NCBI GenBank assembly: GCA_016716965.1
Contig: JADJUP010000024.1
Span: 1-20,157 of the forward strand
Direction of reading: 5' to 3'
Length of the DNA stretch: 20,157 nt
Source: Sulfuritalea sp.
Lineage (GTDB): Bacteria; Pseudomonadota; Gammaproteobacteria; Burkholderiales; Rhodocyclaceae
Shown: positions 8,582 through 15,710 of the stretch, one piece after another
How the letters are laid out: each line of letters opens with the position of its first letter
How positions within the stretch are numbered: position 1 is the stretch's first letter
Translations under genes and position numbers: made by a program
Notes under the pieces: model-generated
The model's database searches: none
Told to the model about the DNA's origin: nothing
Seen by the model: only the letters and a program-made list of their open reading frames with translations

Positions 8582-8850
8582 CGGATGCAACCACACAAAC
8601 GGTACGACGCACACTTCAGGGGCGTGTTGTTTCTGACAAGATGCAGAAGACCATTACCGTCCTCATCGAGCGCAAGGTCAAGCATCCGGTGATTGGCAAG
8701 ATTATGACCCGCTCAAAGAAATATCATGCGCATAGCGAAGGTTTCGAGGCGGTGACGGGCGACCTGGTGCAGATCGAAGAATGTGCTCCGATATCGAAAA
8801 CCAAGGCGTGGCGCGTTGCCAAGATTCTGGAGAAGGCCCGCGTCGTTTGA
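8578..8850 (+). CDS. rpsQ: 30S ribosomal protein S17
   Basis: 90 residues with an OB-fold core: LQGRVVSDKMQKTITVLIER, VKHPVIGKIMTRSKKYHAH and VQIEECAPISKTKAWRV. S17 is a primary 16S rRNA binder needed for early 30S assembly. The ATG overlaps the rpmC stop by four bases, so translation is probably coupled. It is the last gene of the S10 block, followed by a 182-nt gap with a promoter. Confidence 0.96.
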   Translation: MTDATTQTVRRTLQGRVVSDKMQKTITVLIERKVKHPVIGKIMTRSKKYHAHSEGFEAVTGDLVQIEECAPISKTKAWRVAKILEKARVV

Positions 8851-8890
8851 TTGTTGGGCCGCTTCTTGACCTGATATTGGAACTTAGTGC

Positions 8891-8918
8891 TTGACATCTT
8901 AGTGGCGGGATGTAAAAT
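8891..8918 (+). promoter_or_regulatory. Sigma70-type promoter for rplN (spc block)
   Basis: A perfect -35 TTGACA (8891-8896) and TAAAAT (8913-8918) are separated by 16 nt. Initiation near 8925 gives a leader of about 108 nt. The first twelve bases from the -10 box (8913-8924) are identical to those at 3550-3561 upstream of rpsJ. GGCGGGA 8904-8910 can pair with TCTCGCC 8918-8924 (one G-U), placing most of the -10 box in a 7-nt loop, as at rpsJ. The position matches the spc promoter of E. coli. A further TTGAC lies 25 bp upstream at 8866. Confidence 0.75.
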
Positions 8919-8934
8919 CTCGCCTCTTTGCTCC

Positions 8935-8978
8935 GCCGGGTAATACGTTTTACTCGGCATTCCAGCCCCTAGCGGGCT
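8935..8978 (+). promoter_or_regulatory. Hairpins in the rplN 5' leader
   Basis: Bases 8935-8943 pair with 8950-8958 over nine positions with one G-U, around a 6-nt loop. AGCCC 8964-8968 then pairs with GGGCT 8974-8978. Both lie in the predicted untranslated leader of the spc transcript. They could be a folded leader for autoregulation or mRNA stability. No U-tract follows, so they are not intrinsic terminators. Function is unknown. Confidence 0.45.
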
Positions 8979-9032
8979 CCAAGACTGATCGCGATGTTCA
9001 ATTCGTTCGCGGATTAAGTTGGAGATGAAAAA

Positions 9033-9401
9033 ATGATTCAAATGCAGTCTCTGCTGGATGTCGCCGATAACACTGGCGCGCGTTCGGTCATGTGCATCAA
9101 GGTGCTCGGTGGATCCAAGCGCCGCTACGCTGGCATTGGCGATGTGATCAAGGTCAGCATCAAGGATGCTGCACCTCGCGGTCGCGTCAAAAAAGGCGAA
9201 GTCTACAGCGCCGTGGTCGTACGTACGGCCAAGGGAGTGCGCCGGTCCGATGGCTCGCTGGTCAAGTTCGATGGCAATGCGGCCGTGTTGCTGAATAACA
9301 AGCTGGAACCGATCGGCACGCGCATTTTTGGCCCGGTCACGCGCGAGTTGCGCACCGAGCGATTCATGAAGATCGTCTCGCTGGCTCCAGAGGTTCTTTG
9401 A
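9033..9401 (+). CDS. rplN: 50S ribosomal protein L14
   Basis: 122 residues, the standard length, starting MIQMQSLLDVADNTGARSVM, with CIKVLGGSKRRYAGIGDVIK and the GTRIFGPVTRELR segment. L14 lies at the subunit interface and is the contact for the silencing factor RsfS in other bacteria. The ATG has a TTGGAGAT SD. First gene of the spc block, 22 nt before rplX. Confidence 0.97.
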   Translation: MIQMQSLLDVADNTGARSVMCIKVLGGSKRRYAGIGDVIKVSIKDAAPRGRVKKGEVYSAVVVRTAKGVRRSDGSLVKFDGNAAVLLNNKLEPIGTRIFGPVTRELRTERFMKIVSLAPEVL

Positions 9402-9423
9402 ACCGGCAATCGAGGAATCAACA

Positions 9424-9741
9424 ATGAACAAGATTCGCAAGGGTGACGACGTCGTCGTGACTACCGGCAAGGACAAGGGCAAGCGCGGCGTCGTGCTGAG
9501 CTGTCTTGATGCCGATCGCCTGCTTGTCGAGGGGATTAATCGCGTCAAGAAGCACACCAAGCCCAACCCCCTCAAGGGCAACCAGGGTGGCATTGTCGAG
9601 AAGGAAATGCCGATCAAAATCTCCAATGTGGCGCTGTTCAATTCGGCCACCCAGAAGGCGGATCGCGTCGGTTTCAAGCAGCTCGACGACGGCCGCAAGG
9701 TTCGGGTGTTCCGGTCGAACGGCGAAGTCGTTGACGCGTAA
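9424..9741 (+). CDS. rplX: 50S ribosomal protein L24
   Basis: 105 residues with the KOW motif near the N-terminus: IRKGDDVVVTTGKDKGKRGV, then INRVKKHTKPNPLKGNQGGI. L24 is one of the assembly-initiating 23S rRNA-binding proteins. The ATG is preceded by GAGGAA. The stop TAA sits in TAAGGATC, which is the SD of rplE 9 nt downstream. Confidence 0.97.
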   Translation: MNKIRKGDDVVVTTGKDKGKRGVVLSCLDADRLLVEGINRVKKHTKPNPLKGNQGGIVEKEMPIKISNVALFNSATQKADRVGFKQLDDGRKVRVFRSNGEVVDA

Positions 9742-9750
9742 GGATCAGTC

Positions 9751-10290
9751 ATGGCGCGCTTGCAGGAATACTACAAACAAACGGTTGTCCCCGAATTGCT
9801 CCAGAAATTCGGCTACAAGTCCATCATGGAGGTGCCACGCATCACCAAAATTACCCTGAATATGGGGGTAGGTGAGGCGGTCGGAGACAAGAAGATCCTG
9901 GATCACGCCGTGAGCGATATGGTCAAGATCGCCGGGCAGAAGCCGGTTGTTACCAAGGCAAGGAAGGCTATTGCCGGTTTCAAGATTCGCGAGGGCTATC
10001 CGATCGGCTGCATGCTCACCTTGCGTGGGAATCACATGTTCGAGTTTCTCGACCGGTTGATCACGATCGCCATGCCGCGCATTCGGGACTTTCGCGGGAT
10101 ATCTGGAAAGGGTTTCGACGGCCGGGGCAACTACAACGTAGGTGTCAAGGAACAGATCATTTTCCCCGAGATCGAGTACGACAAAATCGATGCGCTACGT
10201 GGAATGAACATCAGCATTACCACCACCGCGAAGAACGACGAAGAAGCGAAGGCGCTTCTCGCCGCATTTAAGTTCCCCTTCAAGAACTGA
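9751..10290 (+). CDS. rplE: 50S ribosomal protein L5
   Basis: 179 residues. Diagnostic stretches are VPRITKITLNMGVGEAVGDK, the GQKPVVTKARKAIAGFKIRE segment, GCMLTLRG, and PRIRDFRGISGKGFDGRGNY. L5 binds 5S rRNA and forms part of the central protuberance. In E. coli the S8 repressor site overlaps the rplE start; the junction here also reads TAAGGAT before the start, but I could not confirm an S8-binding fold. Spacing is 9 nt from rplX and 7 nt to rpsN. Confidence 0.97.
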   Translation: MARLQEYYKQTVVPELLQKFGYKSIMEVPRITKITLNMGVGEAVGDKKILDHAVSDMVKIAGQKPVVTKARKAIAGFKIREGYPIGCMLTLRGNHMFEFLDRLITIAMPRIRDFRGISGKGFDGRGNYNVGVKEQIIFPEIEYDKIDALRGMNISITTTAKNDEEAKALLAAFKFPFKN

Positions 10291-10297
10291 GGGACGT

Positions 10298-10603
10298 ATG
10301 GCGAAACTAGCTCTTATCAACCGCGAAGAAAAGCGCGCAAAGACGGTAGCGAAGTACGCTGCCAAGCGTGCCGAACTTTTTGCCGTTATCAACGATGTCA
10401 AGCTGTCGGACGAGGAGCGCATGGATGCGCGCCTGAAACTCCAGCAGTTGCCACGAAATTCCAGTCCGTCGCGTCAGCGCAACCGATGCGCGCTGACCGG
10501 CCGTCCCCGCGGAGTGTTCCGCAAGTTTGGTCTTTGTCGCAACAAGCTGCGTGAAATTGCCATGCGCGGCGAGGTGCCTGGCATGACCAAGGCAAGCTGG
10601 TAA
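10298..10603 (+). CDS. rpsN: 30S ribosomal protein S14, zinc-independent form
   Basis: 101 residues, the long form. It contains LPRNSSPSRQRNRCALTGRP and RGVFRKFGLCRNKLREIA. The two CxxC pairs of the short zinc-binding form are absent (only single Cys in NRCAL and GLCR). S14 binds the 30S head. The stop overlaps the AAGGAG SD of rpsH. Confidence 0.96.
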   Translation: MAKLALINREEKRAKTVAKYAAKRAELFAVINDVKLSDEERMDARLKLQQLPRNSSPSRQRNRCALTGRPRGVFRKFGLCRNKLREIAMRGEVPGMTKASW

Positions 10604-10613
10604 GGAGAGCGCT

Positions 10614-11009
10614 ATGAGCATGACCGATCCAGTTGCCGACATGTTGACCCGCATCCGCAACGCGCAGATGGCGGAAAAGCTGTCCGTTTCGATGCCCTCT
10701 TCCAAGTTGAAGGTGGCGATCGCCAAGGTTTTGAAGGATGAGGGCTACATCGACGACTTCGCCATTCGCGAAAGCGGCGCTAAGCCCGAACTCGACCTGG
10801 CGCTGAAATATTATGCCGGTCGCCCGGTCATCGAGCGAATCGAGCGCGTTTCGAAACCTGGTCTGCGCGTGTACAAGGGCAAGGACGATCTGCCCCGCGT
10901 GATGAACGGGCTCGGTGTTGCCATTGTCTCCACGCCCAAGGGTGTGATGACGGACCGCCGCGCGCGGGCAGGCAATATGGGCGGCGAAGTTCTCTGCATC
11001 GTCGCTTAA
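10614..11009 (+). CDS. rpsH: 30S ribosomal protein S8
   Basis: 131 residues starting MSMTDPVADMLTRIRNAQMA; the ATG at 10614 is chosen over the one at 10620 from its 6-nt spacing to AAGGAG and the family's MSM start. The C-terminal MNGLGVAIVSTPKGVMTDRR and GGEVLCIVA are the 16S-binding half. S8 is a primary assembly protein, and in E. coli it represses the spc operon by binding its mRNA. Confidence 0.97.
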   Translation: MSMTDPVADMLTRIRNAQMAEKLSVSMPSSKLKVAIAKVLKDEGYIDDFAIRESGAKPELDLALKYYAGRPVIERIERVSKPGLRVYKGKDDLPRVMNGLGVAIVSTPKGVMTDRRARAGNMGGEVLCIVA

Positions 11010-11021
11010 GGAGCTGCTGCC

Positions 11022-11555
11022 ATGTCACGTATTGCAAAATATCCGGTCGAAGTGCCCAAGGGTGTTGAGGTAACGCTCACGGATACCGAAATTGCCGTCA
11101 AGGGCCCCTTGGGTACGCTCAAGCAGTTCATGTTGCCCGCCGTCACGATTGAGCGGGAAGGGGAAAAGCTGCTGTGCCGTGCCGTCGAGGGCGCGCCGAA
11201 TGCAGGTGCCATGTCCGGTACCATGCGTGCGCTGCTTAACAACATGGTTACTGGCGTCACCAAGGGCTTTGAGAAGAAGCTGACTCTGGTAGGCGTTGGC
11301 TATCGTGCTCAGGCGCAGGGCGCAAAGCTCAACCTGACACTCGGTTTCTCGCATCCGGTTGTGCATGACATGCCGAATGGCATCAAGGTTGAAACTCCGA
11401 CCCAGACTGAGATTCTCATCAAGGGAATCGACAAGCAGGTGGTTGGTCAGGTGGCTGCGGAAGTTCGTGCCTATCGGTCCCCCGAGCCCTATAAGGGCAA
11501 AGGCGTCCGCTATGCCGACGAAGTTGTCGCGATCAAGGAAACCAAGAAGAAATAA
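11022..11555 (+). CDS. rplF: 50S ribosomal protein L6
   Basis: 177 residues, family length, starting MSRIAKYPVEVPKGVEVTLT. Two repeated alpha/beta domains are visible; the second includes VGVGYRAQAQGAKLNLTLGF, then SHPVVHDMP, and ends with RSPEPYKGKGVRYADEVV. L6 lies near the factor-binding site of the 50S subunit. SD is AAGGAG. It is 12 nt after rpsH and 15 nt before rplR. Confidence 0.97.
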   Translation: MSRIAKYPVEVPKGVEVTLTDTEIAVKGPLGTLKQFMLPAVTIEREGEKLLCRAVEGAPNAGAMSGTMRALLNNMVTGVTKGFEKKLTLVGVGYRAQAQGAKLNLTLGFSHPVVHDMPNGIKVETPTQTEILIKGIDKQVVGQVAAEVRAYRSPEPYKGKGVRYADEVVAIKETKKK

Positions 11556-11570
11556 TCGAGGCGCCGAATC

Positions 11571-11924
11571 ATGGAAAAGAAACAGGCTCGACTGCGCAGG
11601 GCGCGCAAAACCCGCGCCAAGATTGCAGAGCTCAAGGTGGTGCGCCTCGCCGTGCATCGCAGCAATTTGCATATTTCCGCCCAGATCTTCTCGGGCTGTG
11701 GCACTCGTGTGCTGGCTGCGGCTTCTACGATGGAGCCGGAAGTTCGGAGCCAGGTGCCGAACGGTGGCAACGTCAGTGCTGCAAAGACGATCGGCAAGCT
11801 TATCGCCGAGCGCGCCAAGGCGGCCGGCATCGAGCAGGTGGCATTCGACCGCTCCGGTTTTCACTATCACGGCCGCGTCAAGGCGCTGGCTGAAGCCGCC
11901 CGAGAGGGCGGTCTCAAGTTCTAA
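11571..11924 (+). CDS. rplR: 50S ribosomal protein L18
   Basis: 117 residues with a basic N-terminus (KKQARLRRARKTRAKI) followed by the conserved RLAVHRSNLHISAQIF, AAKTIGKLIAERAKAAGI, and the FDRSGFHYHGRVKALAEAAR end. L18 binds 5S rRNA in the central protuberance with L5. Length matches E. coli (117). Confidence 0.97.
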   Translation: MEKKQARLRRARKTRAKIAELKVVRLAVHRSNLHISAQIFSGCGTRVLAAASTMEPEVRSQVPNGGNVSAAKTIGKLIAERAKAAGIEQVAFDRSGFHYHGRVKALAEAAREGGLKF

Positions 11925-11935
11925 GCGAGACGGAT

Positions 11936-12463
11936 ATGGCTAAACCACAAGGCAGGAAGCAGCAACAGGCCCAGGAAGAGCGCGACGATGGCATGCGCGA
12001 AAAGATGGTCTCCATCAATCGCGTTACCAAGGTGGTCAAGGGCGGCCGGATTCTCGGTTTTGCCGCGCTGACCGTCGTCGGTGACGGTGATGGCGGCGTC
12101 GGCATGGGCAAGGGCAAGTCCCGTGAAGTGCCGGTCGCCGTGCAAAAGGCCATGGAAGAGGCCCGTCGCAAGATGGCCAAGATCAGCCTGAAGGATGGAA
12201 CTCTCCATCATTCGGTAACTGGCAAGCATGGCGCGACCACCGTCCTTATGTCGCCGGCTTCTCCCGGTACCGGCGTCATCGCCGGCGGCCCGATGCGCGC
12301 GGTATTCGAAGTGATGGGTGTTACCGATGTGGTCGCCAAGACCATCGGTTCGACCAATCCCTATAACGTGGTGCGTGCCACGCTGCACGGTTTGTTGGCG
12401 ATGAGTACCCCGGCTGAAATTGCTGCGAAGCGCGGCAAGGCCATAGCAGAAATTCTGGAGTGA
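11936..12463 (+). CDS. rpsE: 30S ribosomal protein S5
   Basis: 175 residues. The N-terminal double-stranded-RNA-binding-like fold contains NRVTKVVKGGRILGF; KGGR at residues 35-38 is the loop where spectinomycin-resistance changes occur in other bacteria, and it looks wild type. The C-terminal part has GTGVIAGGPMRAVFEVMGV and STNPYNVVRAT. S5 lies near the mRNA entrance and contributes to decoding accuracy. rpmD starts 3 nt downstream. Confidence 0.97.
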   Translation: MAKPQGRKQQQAQEERDDGMREKMVSINRVTKVVKGGRILGFAALTVVGDGDGGVGMGKGKSREVPVAVQKAMEEARRKMAKISLKDGTLHHSVTGKHGATTVLMSPASPGTGVIAGGPMRAVFEVMGVTDVVAKTIGSTNPYNVVRATLHGLLAMSTPAEIAAKRGKAIAEILE

Positions 12464-12466
12464 ACC

Positions 12467-12649
12467 ATGGCTGAAAAGACGATCAAGGTCACGCTGGTAA
12501 AAAGCATCATCGGTACCAAGCAGGATCACCGCGCTACCGTTCGCGGTCTGGGCTTGAGAAAGCTCAACAGTTCATCCGTGCTTGAGGATACTCCGGCAGT
12601 TCGCGGCATGATCCGTAAGGTGGCATATCTGGTCAAGTGCGAAGGCTAA
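12467..12649 (+). CDS. rpmD: 50S ribosomal protein L30
   Basis: 60 residues, with KTIKVTLVKSIIGTKQDHRA, then VRGLGLRKLNSSSVLEDT and PAVRGMIRKVAYLVKCE, all typical of bacterial L30. A small protein that binds 23S rRNA. The start lies 3 nt after rpsE, with the SD (CTGGAG) inside rpsE. TAAGGGGA at its stop gives the rplO SD. Confidence 0.96.
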   Translation: MAEKTIKVTLVKSIIGTKQDHRATVRGLGLRKLNSSSVLEDTPAVRGMIRKVAYLVKCEG

Positions 12650-12659
12650 GGGGAATTTG

Positions 12660-13112
12660 ATGGGCATGGAACTCAATAAAATCAAGCCGGGAGCCGGCTC
12701 CAAGCACGCGGCAAAGCGTGTAGGGCGTGGTATCGGCAGCGGACTTGGCAAGACTGCCGGCCGTGGTCACAAGGGACAGAAGTCCCGCGCTGGCGGTTTT
12801 CACAAGGTCGGTTTCGAAGGTGGTCAGATGCCGTTGCAGCGTCGCCTTCCGAAGCGCGGCTTTGTCTCGCTGACGGCGAGTCGCAACGTCGAAGTGCGCC
12901 TCTCCGAGTTGGACAAATTGCCGGTGGAAGATGTTGACCTGCTGGTGTTGAAGCAGGCCGGCGTCGTCGCGGCCGATGCGTTGTCCGCCAAGGTAATTCT
13001 CTCCGGCAAGCTCAATCGCAAGATTGTGTTGAAGGGTGTGGGCGCCACCAAGGGTGCGCGCGCCGCCATTGAGGCCGCTGGCGGCTCAGTGGCCGACATT
13101 GCCGCTGCCTGA
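12660..13112 (+). CDS. rplO: 50S ribosomal protein L15
   Basis: About 150 residues. The glycine- and arginine-rich N-terminal extension reads GRGIGSGLGKTAGRGHKGQK then SRAGG, with GFEGGQMPLQRRLPKRGF next, both L15 hallmarks. L15 is a late assembly protein that reaches into 23S rRNA. The ATG at 12660 has the better SD spacing (6 nt from AGGGG), while the ATG at 12666 begins MELNKIKPG like family members; the 2-residue difference is unresolved. It is 23 nt before secY. Confidence 0.95.
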   Translation: MGMELNKIKPGAGSKHAAKRVGRGIGSGLGKTAGRGHKGQKSRAGGFHKVGFEGGQMPLQRRLPKRGFVSLTASRNVEVRLSELDKLPVEDVDLLVLKQAGVVAADALSAKVILSGKLNRKIVLKGVGATKGARAAIEAAGGSVADIAAA

Positions 13113-13135
13113 TCGCGGACCAGGACAGGCATACC

Positions 13136-14464
13136 GTGGCAAACCCCCAGGCAGCGGCTCTAGGCAAGGCAGGCAAGTTCGGCGACCTCTGGCGTCGACT
13201 CTGGTTCCTGCTGGGCGCCCTGGTGGTGTACCGGATTGGTGCGCATATACCGGTTCCCGGCATCGATCCGGTCAAGTTGGCGGAATTGTTCCAGGGTCAG
13301 CAAGGCGGGATCCTAGGCGTCTTCAACCTGTTTTCCGGCGGCGCGCTGTCGCGTTTCACGCTGTTTGCGCTGGGCATCATGCCCTACATTTCCTCGTCGA
13401 TCATCATGCAGTTGATGGCGGTCGCCGTACCCTCGATCGAGGCGCTCAAGAAGGAAGGTGAAGCCGGCCGGCGCAAGATTACCCAATACACCCGTTACGG
13501 AACGGTTGCGCTTGCGCTGTTTCAGGGGCTGGGCATCGCGATCGCACTGGAATCTCAAGCGGGTCTGGTGCTCGATCCCGGTCCGATGTTTCGCTTCGTA
13601 ACTGTCCTTACCCTGCTGACCGGCACCATGTTCCTGATGTGGCTGGGCGAGCAGATTACCGAGCGCGGATTGGGGAACGGCATTTCGATCATCATATTTG
13701 CCGGCATCGTGGCAGGATTGCCCAGCGCTTTGGGTGGTCTGTTCGAGCTGGTTCGCACCGGTTCGATGCATGCACTCTCAGCCCTGTTCATTTGCGTCCT
13801 TGTCGTCCTGGTGACCGGTTTTGTGGTGTTCGTTGAAAAGGGACAGCGCAAGATCCTGGTGAACTACGCCAAGCGACAGGTCGGCAACAAGGTTTACGGC
13901 GGACAGAGTTCGCACCTGCCGTTGAAGCTCAACATGTCGGGCGTGATTCCGCCGATCTTCGCGTCGTCGATCATCCTGTTTCCGGCTACCGCGGCTGGTT
14001 GGTTCGGCTCCGGCGAAGGCATGACCTGGCTCAAGGACATTGCCGCGACGCTGTCTCCCGGGCAGCCGATCTATGTGATGCTCTACGCAGTTGCGATCGT
14101 GTTCTTCTGTTTCTTTTACACGGCGCTGGTGTTCAATTCCAAGGAAACAGCCGACAACCTGAAGAAGAGCGGCGCCTTTGTTCCGGGAATCCGCCCCGGT
14201 GACCAGACCAGCCGCTACATCGACAAGATCCTCACCAGGCTGACATTGGCCGGAGCGATCTACATCACGGTGGTCTGTCTGCTGCCGGAGTTCTTGATCC
14301 TGAAGTGGAACGTGCCGTTCTACTTCGGTGGTACCAGTTTGCTGATCATCGTTGTCGTGACGATGGACTTCATGTCGCAGGTCCAGGCCTACGTCATGTC
14401 ACACCAGTACGAGAGTCTTCTGAAAAAGGCAAATTTCAAGGGGGCCGGTTTCCCGGCTCGCTGA
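13136..14464 (+). CDS. secY: Protein translocase channel subunit SecY
   Basis: 442 residues with GTG start (SD AGGACAGG). SecY forms the inner-membrane channel with SecE and SecG through which SecA pushes unfolded proteins. Visible features are WRRLWFLLGALVVYRIGAHI (first membrane segment), PVPGID, GGALSRFTLFALGIMPYISS (plug and second segment), the cytosolic loop with VEKGQRKILVNYAKRQVGNK, KLNMSGVIPPIFASS, and EFLILKWNVPFYFGGTSLLI near the end. The family has ten membrane segments and this length is standard. Its place after rplO is conserved, and infA follows 3 nt later. Confidence 0.98.
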   Translation: MANPQAAALGKAGKFGDLWRRLWFLLGALVVYRIGAHIPVPGIDPVKLAELFQGQQGGILGVFNLFSGGALSRFTLFALGIMPYISSSIIMQLMAVAVPSIEALKKEGEAGRRKITQYTRYGTVALALFQGLGIAIALESQAGLVLDPGPMFRFVTVLTLLTGTMFLMWLGEQITERGLGNGISIIIFAGIVAGLPSALGGLFELVRTGSMHALSALFICVLVVLVTGFVVFVEKGQRKILVNYAKRQVGNKVYGGQSSHLPLKLNMSGVIPPIFASSIILFPATAAGWFGSGEGMTWLKDIAATLSPGQPIYVMLYAVAIVFFCFFYTALVFNSKETADNLKKSGAFVPGIRPGDQTSRYIDKILTRLTLAGAIYITVVCLLPEFLILKWNVPFYFGGTSLLIIVVVTMDFMSQVQAYVMSHQYESLLKKANFKGAGFPAR

Positions 14465-14467
14465 ACC

Positions 14468-14686
14468 ATGTCCAAGGAAGACGTTATTGAAATGCAGGGA
14501 GAGGTTGTAGAAAACCTTCCGAACGCCACATTCCGGATCAAACTTGAAAACGGACATGTGGTGCTTGGCCATATCTCGGGAAAGATGCGCATGCACTACA
14601 TCCGCATTCTTCCTGGCGACAAGGTCACCGTGCAACTCACGCCCTACGATCTTTCCAAGGGTCGTATCGTGTTTCGCGCCAAGTAG
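14468..14686 (+). CDS. infA: Translation initiation factor IF-1
   Basis: 72 residues, the exact family length. It is a single OB fold: EDVIEMQGEVVENLPNATFR, ENGHVVLGHISGKMRMHYIR, and ILPGDKVTVQLTPYDLSKGR. IF1 blocks the A site of the 30S subunit during initiation. Presence between secY and rpmJ is typical of betaproteobacteria and many other phyla but not of E. coli, which keeps infA elsewhere. Confidence 0.97.
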   Translation: MSKEDVIEMQGEVVENLPNATFRIKLENGHVVLGHISGKMRMHYIRILPGDKVTVQLTPYDLSKGRIVFRAK

Positions 14687-14712
14687 TTTGGCAATATTTC
14701 CGGAGAACTCCA

Positions 14713-14826
14713 ATGAAAGTTCTGGCTTCGGTCAAGCGTATATGTCGTCATTGCAAAGTCATCCGCCGCAAGGGCGTGGTCAGGATCATTTGTACCGATC
14801 CTCGCCACAAGCAGCGTCAGGGTTGA
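14713..14826 (+). CDS. rpmJ: 50S ribosomal protein L36, zinc-binding form
   Basis: A 37-residue gene: MKVLASVKRICRHCKVIRRK, then GVVRIICTDPRHKQRQG. Cys11, Cys14, Cys27 and His32 form the zinc ribbon of the C+ type L36. It is the smallest 50S protein and binds 23S rRNA. The ATG at 14713 is preceded by GGAGAA. The stop TGA at 14824-14826 is within the -35 box of the following promoter. Confidence 0.95.
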   Translation: MKVLASVKRICRHCKVIRRKGVVRIICTDPRHKQRQG

Positions 14827-14851
14827 TGGAGCGATTCAGATCAGATAGAAT
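14823..14851 (+). promoter_or_regulatory. Sigma70-type promoter candidate for rpsM (alpha block)
   Basis: TTGATG (14823-14828) and TAGAAT (14846-14851) are spaced by 17 nt, and the sequence continues CTACGG. The -35 box includes the rpmJ stop codon. The core TAGAATCT resembles TAAAATCT at the rpsJ and rplN promoters. GATTC 14833-14837 could pair with GAATC 14848-14852. The position matches the alpha-operon promoter of E. coli. Start would be near 14858. Confidence 0.6.
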
Positions 14852-14919
14852 CTACGGTTTCCCGTTTTTCAGCAAGCCCACCCTACCGCATTAATTAACG
14901 GCGACGAACAGGTAAGCAC

Positions 14920-15285
14920 ATGGCTCGTATAGCAGGCGTCAACATCCCGAACCACCAACACGCGGAAATCGCCCTTACGGCGATCTATGGCATCGGCCGT
15001 ACCCGCGCACGCAAAATCTGCGACGCCGTCGGCGTCAAGCGTTCGGTCAAGATCAAGGAACTCACGGACAGCGAGATGGATCGCCTGCGTGAGGAGGTAG
15101 GCAAGTTCATCGTCGAAGGCGATCTGCGCCGCGAGACGACGATGAACATCAAGCGCCTGATGGATCTTGGCTGCTACCGCGGTGTGCGTCATCGCCGCGG
15201 CCTGCCCGTACGTGGTCAGCGCACTCGCACCAATGCGCGCACCCGAAAGGGACCGCGCAAGGCAATTTCGATGGGCAAGAAGTAA
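14920..15285 (+). CDS. rpsM: 30S ribosomal protein S13
   Basis: 121 residues starting MARIAGVNIPNHQHAEIALT, then AIYGIGRTRARKICDAVGV and the C-terminal CYRGVRHRRGLPVRGQRTRT, NARTRKGPRKAI. S13 bridges the 30S head to the 50S subunit and contacts P-site tRNA with its basic tail. The first gene of the alpha block, 93 nt after rpmJ. In E. coli the S4 repressor site overlaps this leader; I could not verify such a fold here. Confidence 0.97.
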   Translation: MARIAGVNIPNHQHAEIALTAIYGIGRTRARKICDAVGVKRSVKIKELTDSEMDRLREEVGKFIVEGDLRRETTMNIKRLMDLGCYRGVRHRRGLPVRGQRTRTNARTRKGPRKAISMGKK

Positions 15286-15300
15286 ACCAGGAACCATTAC

Positions 15301-15690
15301 ATGGCTAAGACAGCAACCAAAGTTCGCAAGAAGGTCAAGAAGAACGTCGCGGAAGGCATCGCCCACGTTCACGCTTCCTTCAACAACACCATCATCACCA
15401 TCACCGACAGGCAGGGCAATGCCCTGTCGTGGGCGACCTCCGGTGGCGCCGGCTTCAAGGGTTCGCGCAAGTCGACCCCGTTCGCCGCGCAGATCGCCGC
15501 CGAGGCTGCCGGCAAGGCGGCTCAGGAATGCGGTGTCAAGAACCTCGAAGTTCGCATCAAGGGCCCCGGCCCCGGACGCGAATCCGCGGTTCGTGCGCTC
15601 AATGCACTCGGCATGAAGATCACCAGCATTACCGACATTACCCCGATTCCCCACAACGGATGCCGGCCGCCCAAGCGCCGCCGCATCTAA
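15301..15690 (+). CDS. rpsK: 30S ribosomal protein S11
   Basis: 129 residues, as in E. coli. Seen: IAHVHASFNNTIITITDRQG, WATSGGAGFKGSRKSTPFAA, and the C-terminal TPIPHNGCRPPKRRRI with the Asn-Gly site that is deamidated to isoaspartate in E. coli S11. S11 is part of the 30S platform and lines the mRNA exit. Fifteen nt follow rpsM and 20 nt precede rpsD. Confidence 0.97.
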   Translation: MAKTATKVRKKVKKNVAEGIAHVHASFNNTIITITDRQGNALSWATSGGAGFKGSRKSTPFAAQIAAEAAGKAAQECGVKNLEVRIKGPGPGRESAVRALNALGMKITSITDITPIPHNGCRPPKRRRI

Positions 15691-15710
15691 GGCAATAAGG
15701 ATACGACACC

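Noticed and set aside
7430..8614. Minus-strand open frame of 394 codons opposite rpsC-rplP-rpmC
   Set aside because: It crosses several real genes on the other strand and shows no family features.
9735..9790. S8 repressor site at the rplX-rplE junction, as in E. coli
   Set aside because: The TAAGGAT before rplE is similar, but most of the resemblance comes from conserved coding sequence and I could not establish the required fold by eye.
14852..14935. S4-binding pseudoknot in the rpsM leader
   Set aside because: Only short pairings were seen; no nested pseudoknot could be supported without folding software.
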